Source: Bordetella genomosp. 13 (lineage in GTDB: Bacteria; Pseudomonadota; Gammaproteobacteria; Burkholderiales; Burkholderiaceae_B). From it: a stretch of 64,000 bases of DNA. The position numbers and the translations under genes are program-made. The notes under the pieces are model-generated. The model made no database searches. It was not told where the DNA came from and saw only the letters and a list, made by a program, of their open reading frames with translations. The stretch covers positions 4,402,001 to 4,466,000 of the forward strand of contig NZ_CP021111.1 in assembly GCF_002119665.1 (NCBI RefSeq), written 5' to 3'. Shown here piece after piece: positions 1-8,164 of the stretch (its first letter is position 1; each line of letters begins with the position of its first letter).

Positions 1-29
1 CGTGTGACGCGCCTGCCGTCCGCACGAAA

Positions 30-69
30 GGCGGCGCCCCGGGAAAAACGCGGGCGCCGCCTTTTCTTT
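30..69 (+). terminator. Rho-independent terminator, probably bidirectional
   Basis: A 10-bp GC-only stem (30-39 with 52-61) is followed on the plus strand by TTTTCTTT. It sits just past the stop codon of the minus-strand AsmA-like gene. It could end that gene and also a plus-strand gene lying left of the window. The T-run is better on the plus strand. Confidence 0.7.
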
Positions 70-70
70 C

Positions 71-2326
71 TTACTTGCTGGCCGGCGCCTTGGCCGGCTT
101 GCGCGCTTCCGCCAGCAGCGACGAGCACTGGTTCTCCGGCTCGTCCGAGCTGGGGGCGATCAGCGCCAGCAGGCCCGCCGCCGGAGTCAATACCACGCCC
201 AGCGCCACCATGCCGGCGCCGCGGGCCAGCAGCGGCCCCGTCTGCACGCCGGCCTTCGGATTGGCGAAGGTGCCCTGCACGTATAGCGGCGAACGCAGCG
301 AGAACACGCGGAACCCCTTGCTCTCCGGAGAGATGTCCAGGTCCATCGACTCATCCTTGAAGTTCACCGAACCGTCGATCGTCACCACGGCGTTGTCGGT
401 GTCGATGACGAACGCGCGCGTCTGCATCAGGCCGTTCTTCATCCCCAGGTCGGCCGCCGTGCAATTGATGTGCACCTCGTCGTCGCCGAACATCTTGGTG
501 ACCAGGTAGTTGCCCACGTTCAGGCCCGCGATCTCCATCAGGCTGCGGCTGATGACGCCGTCATTCACCAGCATGCGGACCTCGCCGTCTGCGGTGCCCA
601 GCAGCGCCGCCACCGAATTGCCGCGCCCGGCCAGCGCCACCTCGCCATGCATCTGTCCCAGCGCGCTTTCCATGGATTCGAGCTGCGGAAACAGCTGCCG
701 CAGCTTCAGGCTTCGTGCCCGCACATGCACCCGTCCGCCCATGGGGGTGCGCGACCCGTCGAGCGACACCGTGCCTCCGATACTGCCGCCCGCCATGCCG
801 AAGCGCAGCGGGTCCAACGTCAGCTTGCCGTCCTCCATGACGACGTGCGTGTCCAGGTCGGATAGCGGCAGCTTGCTGCCGTGTATGATCCGCCCGCCGG
901 CGAAACGCACGTCGGCGTCCATGCTGCGCCAACGCTCCGTGCGGAATTCCTGCGTGGGCAGAACCTTGCCCGATGCCTGTTTCTCGTCTGCCGACTTCTC
1001 GGACTTGGCGGCGGCCTTCTGCGCCGACTCGGGCTGCACGCCGATCAGCGGGCCCAGGTCGACCATGCGCAGTTGATCGGACCTCAGCCGTCCCACCAGC
1101 TTGGGCCGCGGAGGCTGCGTGGTGAAGCGCAAGCTGCCATGCAGGTCGCTTTGCCCGACCTTGCCGTTGAAGCGGCGGTACTCGAACACCGCCCCGCCGG
1201 CATTCTGCAGACTGGCGATCAGGCGGCCATCCGTCGAATACGGCGGCGTATCGGGCAGCGCCACGCCGATCAGCGGATACAGGTGGGCCATGGAGGAGCC
1301 GGACAGCGACATTTGCAGATTCAGCGCGCCCAGGCGCATGGGATCGGTCAGCGTCCCCACCGCCGTGGCGCGCGTGCGGCCCACCGACACGTCGGCCTGC
1401 ACCGGGAATGGCTCATCCGCGTTGCGCAACGCCAGCAGGCCGCCGACCCTGCCCTCGCCTTTCACCGGCAGGTCCTTGTAGCGGCCTTCCACCTGCCAGG
1501 CGAATCGATAGTCGCGCGGCGGTTGACGCGGCACGGCGCCCGCACGCTCGGCCTGCTCCAGCGCCTTGGCGTTGGCGTCGTCGGGCATGCCGTCCTCGTC
1601 GGCGTCCGCGCCGTCGGACTTCCCGCCCTTGTCCCGTCCGGCCTGGGCCGCCTTTTCATCGGCCGCTTCCTGGCGCGGGCGCTTCCCTTCGGATTCCTTC
1701 TTCTGCGCGCCCTTGTCCGCCGGCTCCGCCGCCTTGCCAGCCAGTTCGGCGAAGGGAATGGGCTTGCCCAGCGGATCGATCTGCACCTGCACGTCCGCCT
1801 TCTGCACCTCGTCCAGGTAGCCGATCACGCCCTTGTCGAAACCGACCTGGTCGATGTCCATTTCCCAGGGCGAAGGCTCGCCGCCGCTTTCCGGCATCGT
1901 GAACACCCAGTTGGCGCGGCCGTCGGCCATGCGCTGCAGGTCGGCTGCCGGCCCCGTGAGTTGTATGTGACGGATGACCACGCGACGCGCCAGCAGGGGC
2001 ACCGGCGACAGGCTGAACTCCGCGCGCTGCAGGCTGGCCATGACGGGCTTGCGGGCCCACTCCGTATTGCCCACGGTGATGTCCTCGGCGGTGACCCGCG
2101 GCCAAGGCACCCAGCCGCGCCAGCCCGTCTCGTCGGGTTCGCGCCGCCAGGCCACGGACAGGTCGCCGTTGATGGCGAAGGGCCGCCCGATGGCCTCGGA
2201 CACTCGCGCGTTGATGGTCGGTTTGAAGCGGTTCCAGTCCAGCGTGGCCACGACGATCACAGCCGCGACCACCAGCACGGCCAAGGTCGCCAGGACGCCG
2301 AGGAAAACCTTCTTTTTGCGTGTCAT
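71..2326 (-). CDS. AsmA family envelope protein
   Basis: Protein of 751 residues. An N-terminal basic stretch and one membrane segment (about residues 3-27) precede a large periplasmic part with the AsmA N-terminal pattern (DWNRFKP..., IGRPF.I.GDLSV) and the AsmA C-terminal domain, where the functional core (GDGEVRMLVNDGVI-like, SPLYVQGTF) is clear. AsmA-like proteins are inner-membrane-anchored and are implicated in phospholipid transfer to or homeostasis of the outer membrane; a direct role here is inferred from the family. A start at 2326 (MTRKKK) is preferred over an ATG eight codons upstream because it begins at the basic membrane anchor. An acidic and lysine-rich low-complexity insert lies at about residues 189-265. 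Confidence 0.85.
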   Translation of the reverse strand: MTRKKKVFLGVLATLAVLVVAAVIVVATLDWNRFKPTINARVSEAIGRPFAINGDLSVAWRREPDETGWRGWVPWPRVTAEDITVGNTEWARKPVMASLQRAEFSLSPVPLLARRVVIRHIQLTGPAADLQRMADGRANWVFTMPESGGEPSPWEMDIDQVGFDKGVIGYLDEVQKADVQVQIDPLGKPIPFAELAGKAAEPADKGAQKKESEGKRPRQEAADEKAAQAGRDKGGKSDGADADEDGMPDDANAKALEQAERAGAVPRQPPRDYRFAWQVEGRYKDLPVKGEGRVGGLLALRNADEPFPVQADVSVGRTRATAVGTLTDPMRLGALNLQMSLSGSSMAHLYPLIGVALPDTPPYSTDGRLIASLQNAGGAVFEYRRFNGKVGQSDLHGSLRFTTQPPRPKLVGRLRSDQLRMVDLGPLIGVQPESAQKAAAKSEKSADEKQASGKVLPTQEFRTERWRSMDADVRFAGGRIIHGSKLPLSDLDTHVVMEDGKLTLDPLRFGMAGGSIGGTVSLDGSRTPMGGRVHVRARSLKLRQLFPQLESMESALGQMHGEVALAGRGNSVAALLGTADGEVRMLVNDGVISRSLMEIAGLNVGNYLVTKMFGDDEVHINCTAADLGMKNGLMQTRAFVIDTDNAVVTIDGSVNFKDESMDLDISPESKGFRVFSLRSPLYVQGTFANPKAGVQTGPLLARGAGMVALGVVLTPAAGLLALIAPSSDEPENQCSSLLAEARKPAKAPASK

Positions 2327-2485
2327 GCCCGCCTTCCTTTGGCCGGACATACTGTCGGTCTGTCTAATCCGGCCTGCTCGCCTCAGGGTAGCGCGCGGGC
2401 AAGCGGGACGGAACCCTCAGCACCCTATGGATACAAAACGCAAATTCCGGCGACGTTCTCGTGTCGGCGCGTGGCAAGGGGCACA

Positions 2486-3097
2486 TCAGGCGGGCCGCTG
2501 GAATGCCTGCCGCGCATGCTCGCAGGCGCCACGATGGTGGCAGTGCGGGTGATGGTCGTTCACCATGCCGACCGACTGCATGAAGGCATACACGGTGGTG
2601 GGGCCGACGAATGACCAGCCACGCTTCTTCAAGGCCTTGGACAGCGCGGTCGATTCGGCGGTGGCGGACACGGGCGCATGGATGGTCCCGGCGGCCGGCG
2701 CCCCGGCCTCGTAGCGCCAGATGAACGCGGCCAGCGACCCGGCCTCGTCGAGCAGCGCCTGGGCGCGTTGCGCATTGTTGATGACGGATTCGATCTTGCC
2801 GCGATGGCGCACGATGCCGGCATCCTGCAGCAGCGCTTCCACCCTGGCGGCGTCGAACCGCGACACTCGCGAGATGTCGAAATTCTCGAAGGCCTTGCGA
2901 AAGCCCTCGCGCTTGTTGAGAATCGTGCGCCAGCTCAGCCCGGACTGGAAACCTTCCAGGCACAACTGCTCGAACAGCGCGCGGTCGTCGGCCACGGGCC
3001 GCCCCCACTCCTCATCGTGATAGGCCGTGTACAGCGGCGAACCATCGACCCAGCCGCAGCGCGCCAGCCCATCCGGAAAATCGGTACGTACGTCCAT
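2486..3097 (-). CDS. tag: DNA-3-methyladenine glycosylase I
   Basis: Protein of 203 residues, the usual size of Tag. It removes 3-methyladenine from alkylated DNA as the first step of base-excision repair. The N-terminal CGWV...YHDEEWG and the C-terminal GMVNDHHPHCH provide the Cys/His ligands of the family zinc site, and the helix-hairpin core has the expected LEGFQSGLSW and GPTTVYAFMQ motifs. An open frame extends upstream, but the start at 3097 gives the normal family N-terminus (MDVRTDFPDGLARCGW). It is divergent from the cysteine-cluster gene with about 205 bases between them. Confidence 0.95.
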   Translation of the reverse strand: MDVRTDFPDGLARCGWVDGSPLYTAYHDEEWGRPVADDRALFEQLCLEGFQSGLSWRTILNKREGFRKAFENFDISRVSRFDAARVEALLQDAGIVRHRGKIESVINNAQRAQALLDEAGSLAAFIWRYEAGAPAAGTIHAPVSATAESTALSKALKKRGWSFVGPTTVYAFMQSVGMVNDHHPHCHHRGACEHARQAFQRPA

Positions 3098-3302
3098 GGG
3101 ATTCCCTGGTGAATTGTTATTGCCGGCGATCCTACCCCAGGCAGCGGCGCGACGAGCGGACAAGTGCGCTCCGGGCGTCACGCCAGCGCCCGAGAGCGGC
3201 GCCGATGGGCGGCAAGACCGGCTTGATGTTCCCGCGGCCGCTGCTAAGATGACCGCCTCCCGGCGCCCGCCGGGTTCCATGCCGGCCCCACTGCCCGCTT
3301 CC

Positions 3303-3752
3303 ATGTCCGTCACCTCCGCCTTTCCCGTTCTGGACGCGTCCGGCGCGCAGCCGATCGCGGCCAACCCCTGCCTGGACTGCGGCGCCTGCTGCGCGCACTT
3401 CCGCGTGTCGTTCTACTGCGGCGAAGTGGCCGGCGCCAATGGCGGCACGGTGCCCGAAGACCTGGTTGCCCAGGTCGGCCCGCTGCGCGCCTGCATGCGC
3501 GGCACCGAACTCGGCCATGGGCGCTGCGTGGCCTTGCGCGGCGAGTTGGGACGGCCTGGCATCCATTGCGACATCTATCCGCTGCGCCCCACGCCTTGCC
3601 GCGAGTTCGAGACCTGGCTGCCCGACGGCAGTGTCAATCCCGACTGCCAGCGCCTGCGATTGAAACTGGGCCTGCCCGCCCTGCCTCCCCGGCCTCCGGC
3701 CGAAAATGACCCCAACGGCCCGGCCCACCCGAATCAGCCCAAGGCGGCCTGA
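3303..3752 (+). CDS. YkgJ-family cysteine-cluster protein
   Basis: Protein of 149 residues with the signature CLDCGACC near the N-terminus and later cysteines (FYCGE, HCDIYPLRPTPCREF), the pattern of the putative metal- or Fe-S-binding YkgJ/CxxCxxCC family, whose function is unknown. The C-terminal tail is proline-rich. In-frame ATGs at 3249 and 3279 are possible alternative starts; 3303 puts the conserved part about 20 residues in. The sequence TAAGAT around 3244-3249 looks more like a -10 element than coding sequence. Confidence 0.75.
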   Translation: MSVTSAFPVLDASGAQPIAANPCLDCGACCAHFRVSFYCGEVAGANGGTVPEDLVAQVGPLRACMRGTELGHGRCVALRGELGRPGIHCDIYPLRPTPCREFETWLPDGSVNPDCQRLRLKLGLPALPPRPPAENDPNGPAHPNQPKAA

Positions 3753-3862
3753 CGCACCACGGCTGGCGCCGAGTCCGCATCACCGGACATCGCCGGCAGG
3801 CGGATCAAACGATCGAGGGCTCATACGTGACGTGACGCGCCGCCGGCATGCCCGTGGCGGTA

Positions 3863-4651
3863 TCAACGCGTGCGCCAGGCGCCCACGGCCTCCGGCGCGA
3901 TGGGCGCGATCTCATGACGGCGCTGGGCCAGGTCGATGCGGATCACATTGCCCGCCTCCAGCACCACCTCTTCGCGCGCCCCCGCACTGACCGTGCGCAC
4001 CTTGACCTTGCCGGTCGCGACCCCCACTTCCAGCACCCCGGGCGCCGAGCGCACATCGAACACCGTGTCCGGAATCGGCACGCGGCCGCCGTCGACGGTG
4101 ACGTCCTCATTGCCGACCCGCACGATGAACGACGTGCGGGGCACATAGGCCACCCGGAACAGCCCCTGCCCCTGCGACATGACCAGTTCGCGGCGGCGCG
4201 AGTAGAAGCCGACACCGGCCTCGGTGCCGCTGTTCAGCGAGACCACCGAACCATCCGGAAGCTTCCAGTCGCGTGCCTGGCCGCCCTCCACCCGCACGCG
4301 CTCGGTGAACTGGGGCGAACTCTCGCGCAGCACGAAGCTCACGGTCAGCCACACGGCCAATGCCAGGCCCACGGCTGAAGCCAGCCACCATCCCCAGCCC
4401 CAGCCGCTCCTGCGTTGCGTCGGCACGCTGCGTCCGCCGGGCACGCCGCCCGCGCCGCGGGAAGACGCTGCATCGCCCAGCCCGCCTTGCGCGGCCACCA
4501 TGCGTCGATAGGCCTGCTCGTGGCTGGGATCGGCCTGCAGCCAGGCCTGCAGCTCACGTTCGTCGGCATCGTTCCAGCCGGAGGACTGGCGGCGCGCCAA
4601 CCACGCGGTGGCAGTGCGGTACAGCTGGTCGGGATTCGGGGAAGACGTCAT
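3863..4651 (-). CDS. FecR-domain protein, orphan and C-terminally short
   Basis: Protein of 262 residues. Residues about 10-52 match the DUF4880 N-terminal domain of FecR-type sigma regulators (TATAWLARR...DERELQAWLQADPSHEQAYRRM). A membrane segment lies at about 88-108, then a FecR domain (about 118-240). The frame stops at AWRTR, where family members normally continue into a C-terminal domain that senses a TonB-dependent receptor. FecR proteins normally control an adjacent ECF sigma factor and receptor; neither is next to this gene. It may be a stand-alone regulator or a remnant. The start at 4651 is chosen because it begins the DUF4880 homology. Confidence 0.8.
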   Translation of the reverse strand: MTSSPNPDQLYRTATAWLARRQSSGWNDADERELQAWLQADPSHEQAYRRMVAAQGGLGDAASSRGAGGVPGGRSVPTQRRSGWGWGWWLASAVGLALAVWLTVSFVLRESSPQFTERVRVEGGQARDWKLPDGSVVSLNSGTEAGVGFYSRRRELVMSQGQGLFRVAYVPRTSFIVRVGNEDVTVDGGRVPIPDTVFDVRSAPGVLEVGVATGKVKVRTVSAGAREEVVLEAGNVIRIDLAQRRHEIAPIAPEAVGAWRTR

Positions 4652-4743
4652 CGGTATGGCGATCGGGAAGGAACATCGTTGTCCGCATCGTAACGCAGCG
4701 AAACGTGTGGGCGCTGCGCGTAATGGCTCTGTTATGGAGCGAC

Positions 4744-4780
4744 GTGGACCGCCTGCATAGAGTGTCCTCACGCGGTCCAC
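4744..4780. promoter_or_regulatory. Inverted repeat upstream of lipoprotein gene
   Basis: GTGGACCGC (4744-4752) is repeated in exact inverted form as GCGGTCCAC (4772-4780), separated by 19 bases. It ends 26 bases before the start codon of the lipoprotein gene at 4807. It could be a regulator binding site or a 5'-UTR hairpin. Confidence 0.45.
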
Positions 4781-4806
4781 ACTGAAAATCCGAGGCGAGA
4801 AGAACG

Positions 4807-5466
4807 ATGAGAATGGTCCTTTCCCTGACGGCAGCCGCACTGTGCCTGACACTGCCCGGGTGCGCCCTGATCGAGCAGTACCGTGCGGAGCAGGAGGCCC
4901 GCCGGCTGGCGGCCTACCAGCAGAAAGTCGATGACCACGAGGAAGTGCGGGTGGCGTGCGAACAGCCGTTCGAGCGCCCGGAGATCGCGGTGCTGAGGCA
5001 AAAGATCCCGCCGCTGACGCAGCAACCGACCATCGTGCAGATGGCCGACAAGACCAGGCCCAACGCCAGGCAGAAGGCCGCGCTGAAGGCGCTGGACGAG
5101 CTGCTGCAGGACTGCCGCATCAAACAGGGCTGGCTTGAGAACCGGTACTCGTCGGTCACTTACCCAGCCCACGTCGCCGGCGCCGAACGGTCACGTGCCC
5201 TGCTGTCCGAGCTGTGGGCGGGGAAGCTCACTTTCGGCCAGTACAACAAGGGCCGGCAGGAAATAGTGGCCCTGTACGAGCGCGAGAGCGTCGAACTGCG
5301 GCAACAGCTGCAAATCGTGGCGGCCCAGGAGCGGGCCGCCGAGGCGGCCGAGGCCACGCGCCGCGCCGCGGAATCGGCGGAGCGCGCGGCATGGGCCGAG
5401 CGCCGCACCGTCTGCAAGCGCGACGGCAGGAAGTTGCGGTGCAAGGACGAAGTGGTCGCGCGATAG
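4807..5466 (+). CDS. Predicted lipoprotein with coiled-coil C-terminus, function unknown
   Basis: Protein of 219 residues. A signal peptide ends in lipobox LPGC with the lipidated Cys at residue 19, so an envelope lipoprotein is expected; residue +2 is Ala, compatible with outer-membrane sorting. The rest is highly charged. Residues about 150-205 are alanine-, glutamate- and arginine-rich (ERAAEAAEATRRAAESAERA) and should form a coiled coil, followed by a short tail with two Cys. No family was recognised. A purine-rich stretch (GAGGCGAGAAG) precedes the ATG. A hydrophilic 97-residue protein follows 49 bases downstream and may be cotranscribed. Confidence 0.8.
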   Translation: MRMVLSLTAAALCLTLPGCALIEQYRAEQEARRLAAYQQKVDDHEEVRVACEQPFERPEIAVLRQKIPPLTQQPTIVQMADKTRPNARQKAALKALDELLQDCRIKQGWLENRYSSVTYPAHVAGAERSRALLSELWAGKLTFGQYNKGRQEIVALYERESVELRQQLQIVAAQERAAEAAEATRRAAESAERAAWAERRTVCKRDGRKLRCKDEVVAR

Positions 5467-5515
5467 CAGGCATGGGGAATGCTGCGCGAGCGGTCTACCA
5501 CTCAGGAGAATCATC

Positions 5516-5809
5516 ATGGAAAAACGCTCCCCGACTCCGCAGGACCCCGATCACCAGAGCACATCGACCAAGACCCAGCGGGACCAGCCCGACATCGGCC
5601 ATGACGTCCAGAAGGGACTGGGCGAGGCCAACAGCAAGGACGATCCCGCGCACGGCGGCCGGCCGCGCCCCCAGCTGGACAGCCCCGAGGAAAAGGCCAC
5701 CCAGTTCGACGGCAACCCCAATCCGGGCACGGACGCGCCACCGCGCCTGTTCAAGCCGCGCGACGATACGCCGGCGATTCTCGAAAAGAAGTCGGGGCCC
5801 CGCAATTGA
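5516..5809 (+). CDS. Small hydrophilic protein, unknown
   Basis: Protein of 97 residues with a good ribosome site (AGGAG, 8 bases before the ATG). It has no signal peptide and almost no hydrophobic residues. It is rich in Pro, Asp, Lys, Gln and Gly, so it is probably disordered. There are no cysteines and no recognised motif. It follows the lipoprotein gene in the same direction. It may be a stress-associated hydrophilic protein, but that is only a guess from composition. Confidence 0.65.
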   Translation: MEKRSPTPQDPDHQSTSTKTQRDQPDIGHDVQKGLGEANSKDDPAHGGRPRPQLDSPEEKATQFDGNPNPGTDAPPRLFKPRDDTPAILEKKSGPRN

Positions 5810-5931
5810 CCTGACAACGGCCGCACCCGGTTGCACAGAGGGGCCATTTTTTACAACGGCTCCCGCCTTTTGGCGGATACGATTACAGCACTTCGGCTGA
5901 GATCAACAGCAACCAAAGGGGATAGCCGCAG

Positions 5932-6624
5932 ATGAACCGATTTCTAGACAAGCTTGCGCACAAGGGCAAACGGCTGCTGTTCAGGGTATCGCCGGCACTG
6001 GCGGAAAGATACAAGGTCGAATTCCGCCTGCAACTGCCGAACCGCGAGTTTCTCGAGAACGAGATCTTCAACTTTCTGGTCGGGCACCTGGCGGCCGGCC
6101 GCACCGGCGGCCGCTGCCTTTTCATCGGAGTCGACCGCTACAACTGGCACTATCACCGCAAGCTGGGACCGGGCTTTCATTCCATCGACATCAAGCCCGA
6201 AAACGCCGTGTACGGGCAGCCCGGTCGGCACGTAGTGGGATGCGCGACTGAGCTGGCACGGCATTACTCCCCGGAAAGCTTCGACGCCGTCGTGGCCAAC
6301 GGCCTCATCGGATATGGCCTGAACCGGGAGGCCGACTTCGACCGCATGATGCAGGCGTGCCGCGACGTCCTCGTGCCGGGCGGCGTGCTGGTCCTGGGCT
6401 ACAACGACCGGCCCGACCGGCTGCCGTTCCGGGCCGAGCAGGCGGCCGGCTATCGCCTGTTCGAGGAATTCACGCCGGCCATCGAGGGCGTACGCCGCGC
6501 GCATCACAGCATCGAGGACAAGTCGCGGCACAAGTTCGTGTTCCTGCGCAAGCCGTCGGCTGGGCGCCGGGGCGAACCTCGCACCGCGAACTCGGCGCCG
6601 CAATGGCGCGCCGCGCCCACCTGA
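5932..6624 (+). CDS. Class I SAM-dependent methyltransferase-like protein
   Basis: Protein of 230 residues. The central part has a Rossmann methyltransferase layout: a motif-I-like strand and turn (CLFIGVDRYNWHY), an acidic strand end (FHSIDIKPENA), a motif IV region (SFDAVVANGLIGYGLN) and the post-motif VLVPGGVLVLGYND typical of the Methyltransf_11 group. The glycine-rich loop is atypical (FIGVD rather than GxGxG), so the substrate, and perhaps activity, is uncertain. The N-terminal 45 residues are basic. The ATG is preceded by AAAGGGGAT. It is 56 bases upstream of the DUF763 gene in the same direction. Confidence 0.7.
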   Translation: MNRFLDKLAHKGKRLLFRVSPALAERYKVEFRLQLPNREFLENEIFNFLVGHLAAGRTGGRCLFIGVDRYNWHYHRKLGPGFHSIDIKPENAVYGQPGRHVVGCATELARHYSPESFDAVVANGLIGYGLNREADFDRMMQACRDVLVPGGVLVLGYNDRPDRLPFRAEQAAGYRLFEEFTPAIEGVRRAHHSIEDKSRHKFVFLRKPSAGRRGEPRTANSAPQWRAAPT

Positions 6625-6680
6625 ACGCGACGCCGGCGACGGCAGTACGATAACGCCCAGGTTTCATCGGAGAGCGAGCA

Positions 6681-7952
6681 ATGCGACGGGCAGGCAGTGC
6701 GGATCTGCCGCTGCACGGCGGCCGGGTGCCGGCCTGGCTGGGCCAGCGCATGTCGCGCCTGGGCGCCGTCATCGCGCAGGCCATCGTGCACCACTACGGC
6801 CGCGACGAGTTCCTGCGCCGCATGGCGCATCCCTTCTGGTTCCAGTCCTTCGGCGCCGTCATGGGCATGGACTGGCATTCGTCCGGCATCACCACCAGCG
6901 TGATCGGCGCGCTCAAGCGCGGCCTCTCGCCGCTGGCCGGCGAACTGGGGCTGCACGTGTGCGGCGGCCGCGGCGCGCACTCGCGCAAGACGCCGCAGGA
7001 ACTGGCCGACATCGGCGAACGCGTCGGCCTGGATGGCGCGGCGCTGGCCACCGCCAGCCGCCTGGTGGCCAAGGTGGACAGCGCTGCCGTCCAGGACGGC
7101 TTCGACCTGTACCTGCACGGTTTCATCGTCTCCGACGATGGCCGCTGGACCGTCGTGCAGCAGGGCATGAACGGCGACAGCCGCCTCGCGCGACGCTATC
7201 ACTGGCTGTCCGAAGAGCTGAAGAGTTTCGTGGACGCGCCGCACGCCGCGATCGACGGCGTGAACCAAGGGCGCATCCTGAACCTGACCGATCATCGCGC
7301 CGAGGCCTCGCGCCATGGCCAGCTGGAACTGCTGCGCGACCGCGGCCCCGACTTCATCGCCGCCGAGGCCGCGGCGATCGGCGCGGTCGGCGCGCCGCAG
7401 GCCCGCGCGCCGGAGCCCGAGCCGACGCAGCTGGCCCTGCCGCATCTGGTCATGCCGGCCCATCACGACGTGCGCCCGAAGGACGTGAACCTGAAGCGGC
7501 TGCACGGCGCGCTGGCGGCGGCGGCCGAGCGCGGCCCGGCCGATTTCGGCGAACTGCTGCTGGTGCCGGGCGTGGGCGCGCGCACCATCCAGTCGCTGGC
7601 GCTGGTAGCGGAAGTGATCCATGGCGCGCCCTGCCGCTTCACCGATCCGGCGCGCTATTCGCTGGCGCACGGCGGCAAGGACCGTCACCCCTATCCGGTG
7701 CCCCTGGCGGTCTACGACCAGACCATAGGAGTGCTGAAATCGGCGGTGGCGAAGGCCAGGCTGGGCAACGACGAACGCCTGGACGCCCTGCGGCGACTGG
7801 ACGCCCAGGCGCGGCGGCTGGAACGCGACGCTCGCGGCCCGTCGCTTCCGGACTTCGTGGAACAGGAACGCCAGGATTCCGCGTCGTACGGCGGCCATAG
7901 CGTGTTCGGCCCGGAACCCGCCCCGGAAATCCACCATCGCGCCGGAGGCTAG
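6681..7952 (+). CDS. DUF763 family protein
   Basis: Protein of 423 residues. The whole N-terminal two thirds fits DUF763 (MRRAGSADLPLHGGRVP, FGAVMGMDWHSSGITTS, LKRGL, AHSRKTP). The function of the family is unknown. Residues about 290-312 (LLLVPGVGARTIQSLALVAE) have the shape of a helix-hairpin-helix DNA-binding motif, which suggests a nucleic-acid role. The C-terminal 100 residues keep a DPARYSLAHGGKDRHPYPV block and then a charged helix. The ATG is preceded by GGAGAG. No neighbour gives a pathway. Confidence 0.85.
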   Translation: MRRAGSADLPLHGGRVPAWLGQRMSRLGAVIAQAIVHHYGRDEFLRRMAHPFWFQSFGAVMGMDWHSSGITTSVIGALKRGLSPLAGELGLHVCGGRGAHSRKTPQELADIGERVGLDGAALATASRLVAKVDSAAVQDGFDLYLHGFIVSDDGRWTVVQQGMNGDSRLARRYHWLSEELKSFVDAPHAAIDGVNQGRILNLTDHRAEASRHGQLELLRDRGPDFIAAEAAAIGAVGAPQARAPEPEPTQLALPHLVMPAHHDVRPKDVNLKRLHGALAAAAERGPADFGELLLVPGVGARTIQSLALVAEVIHGAPCRFTDPARYSLAHGGKDRHPYPVPLAVYDQTIGVLKSAVAKARLGNDERLDALRRLDAQARRLERDARGPSLPDFVEQERQDSASYGGHSVFGPEPAPEIHHRAGG

Positions 7953-8044
7953 TCGTCCTACAACATGACGATGGAAGTAGCCCGGCCCATTCGACGCGGA
8001 ACCCGAGATGCGGCATCGGAACCGTCGTCCCCCATAGGCCGCTA

Positions 8045-8072
8045 TTGACAGGCGCAAGCGCGGGGCTAGAAT
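8045..8072 (+). promoter_or_regulatory. Sigma70-type promoter for the uronate-dehydrogenase-like gene
   Basis: A perfect -35 box TTGACA (8045-8050) is spaced by 16 bases from TAGAAT (8067-8072). It would start a transcript about 85 bases upstream of the ATG at 8165. Confidence 0.65.
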
Positions 8073-8164
8073 CCCGATACTCGTACGACGACATACAAGA
8101 CAACACCTCCGTTGCGCCGCCACCCCGGCCGCGACGACAGCGAGCAGCGACCGGAGACAATGCC

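Noticed and set aside
881..2614. Plus-strand open frame of 577 codons across the asmA and tag ends
   Set aside because: Antisense shadow without a start site or family motif.
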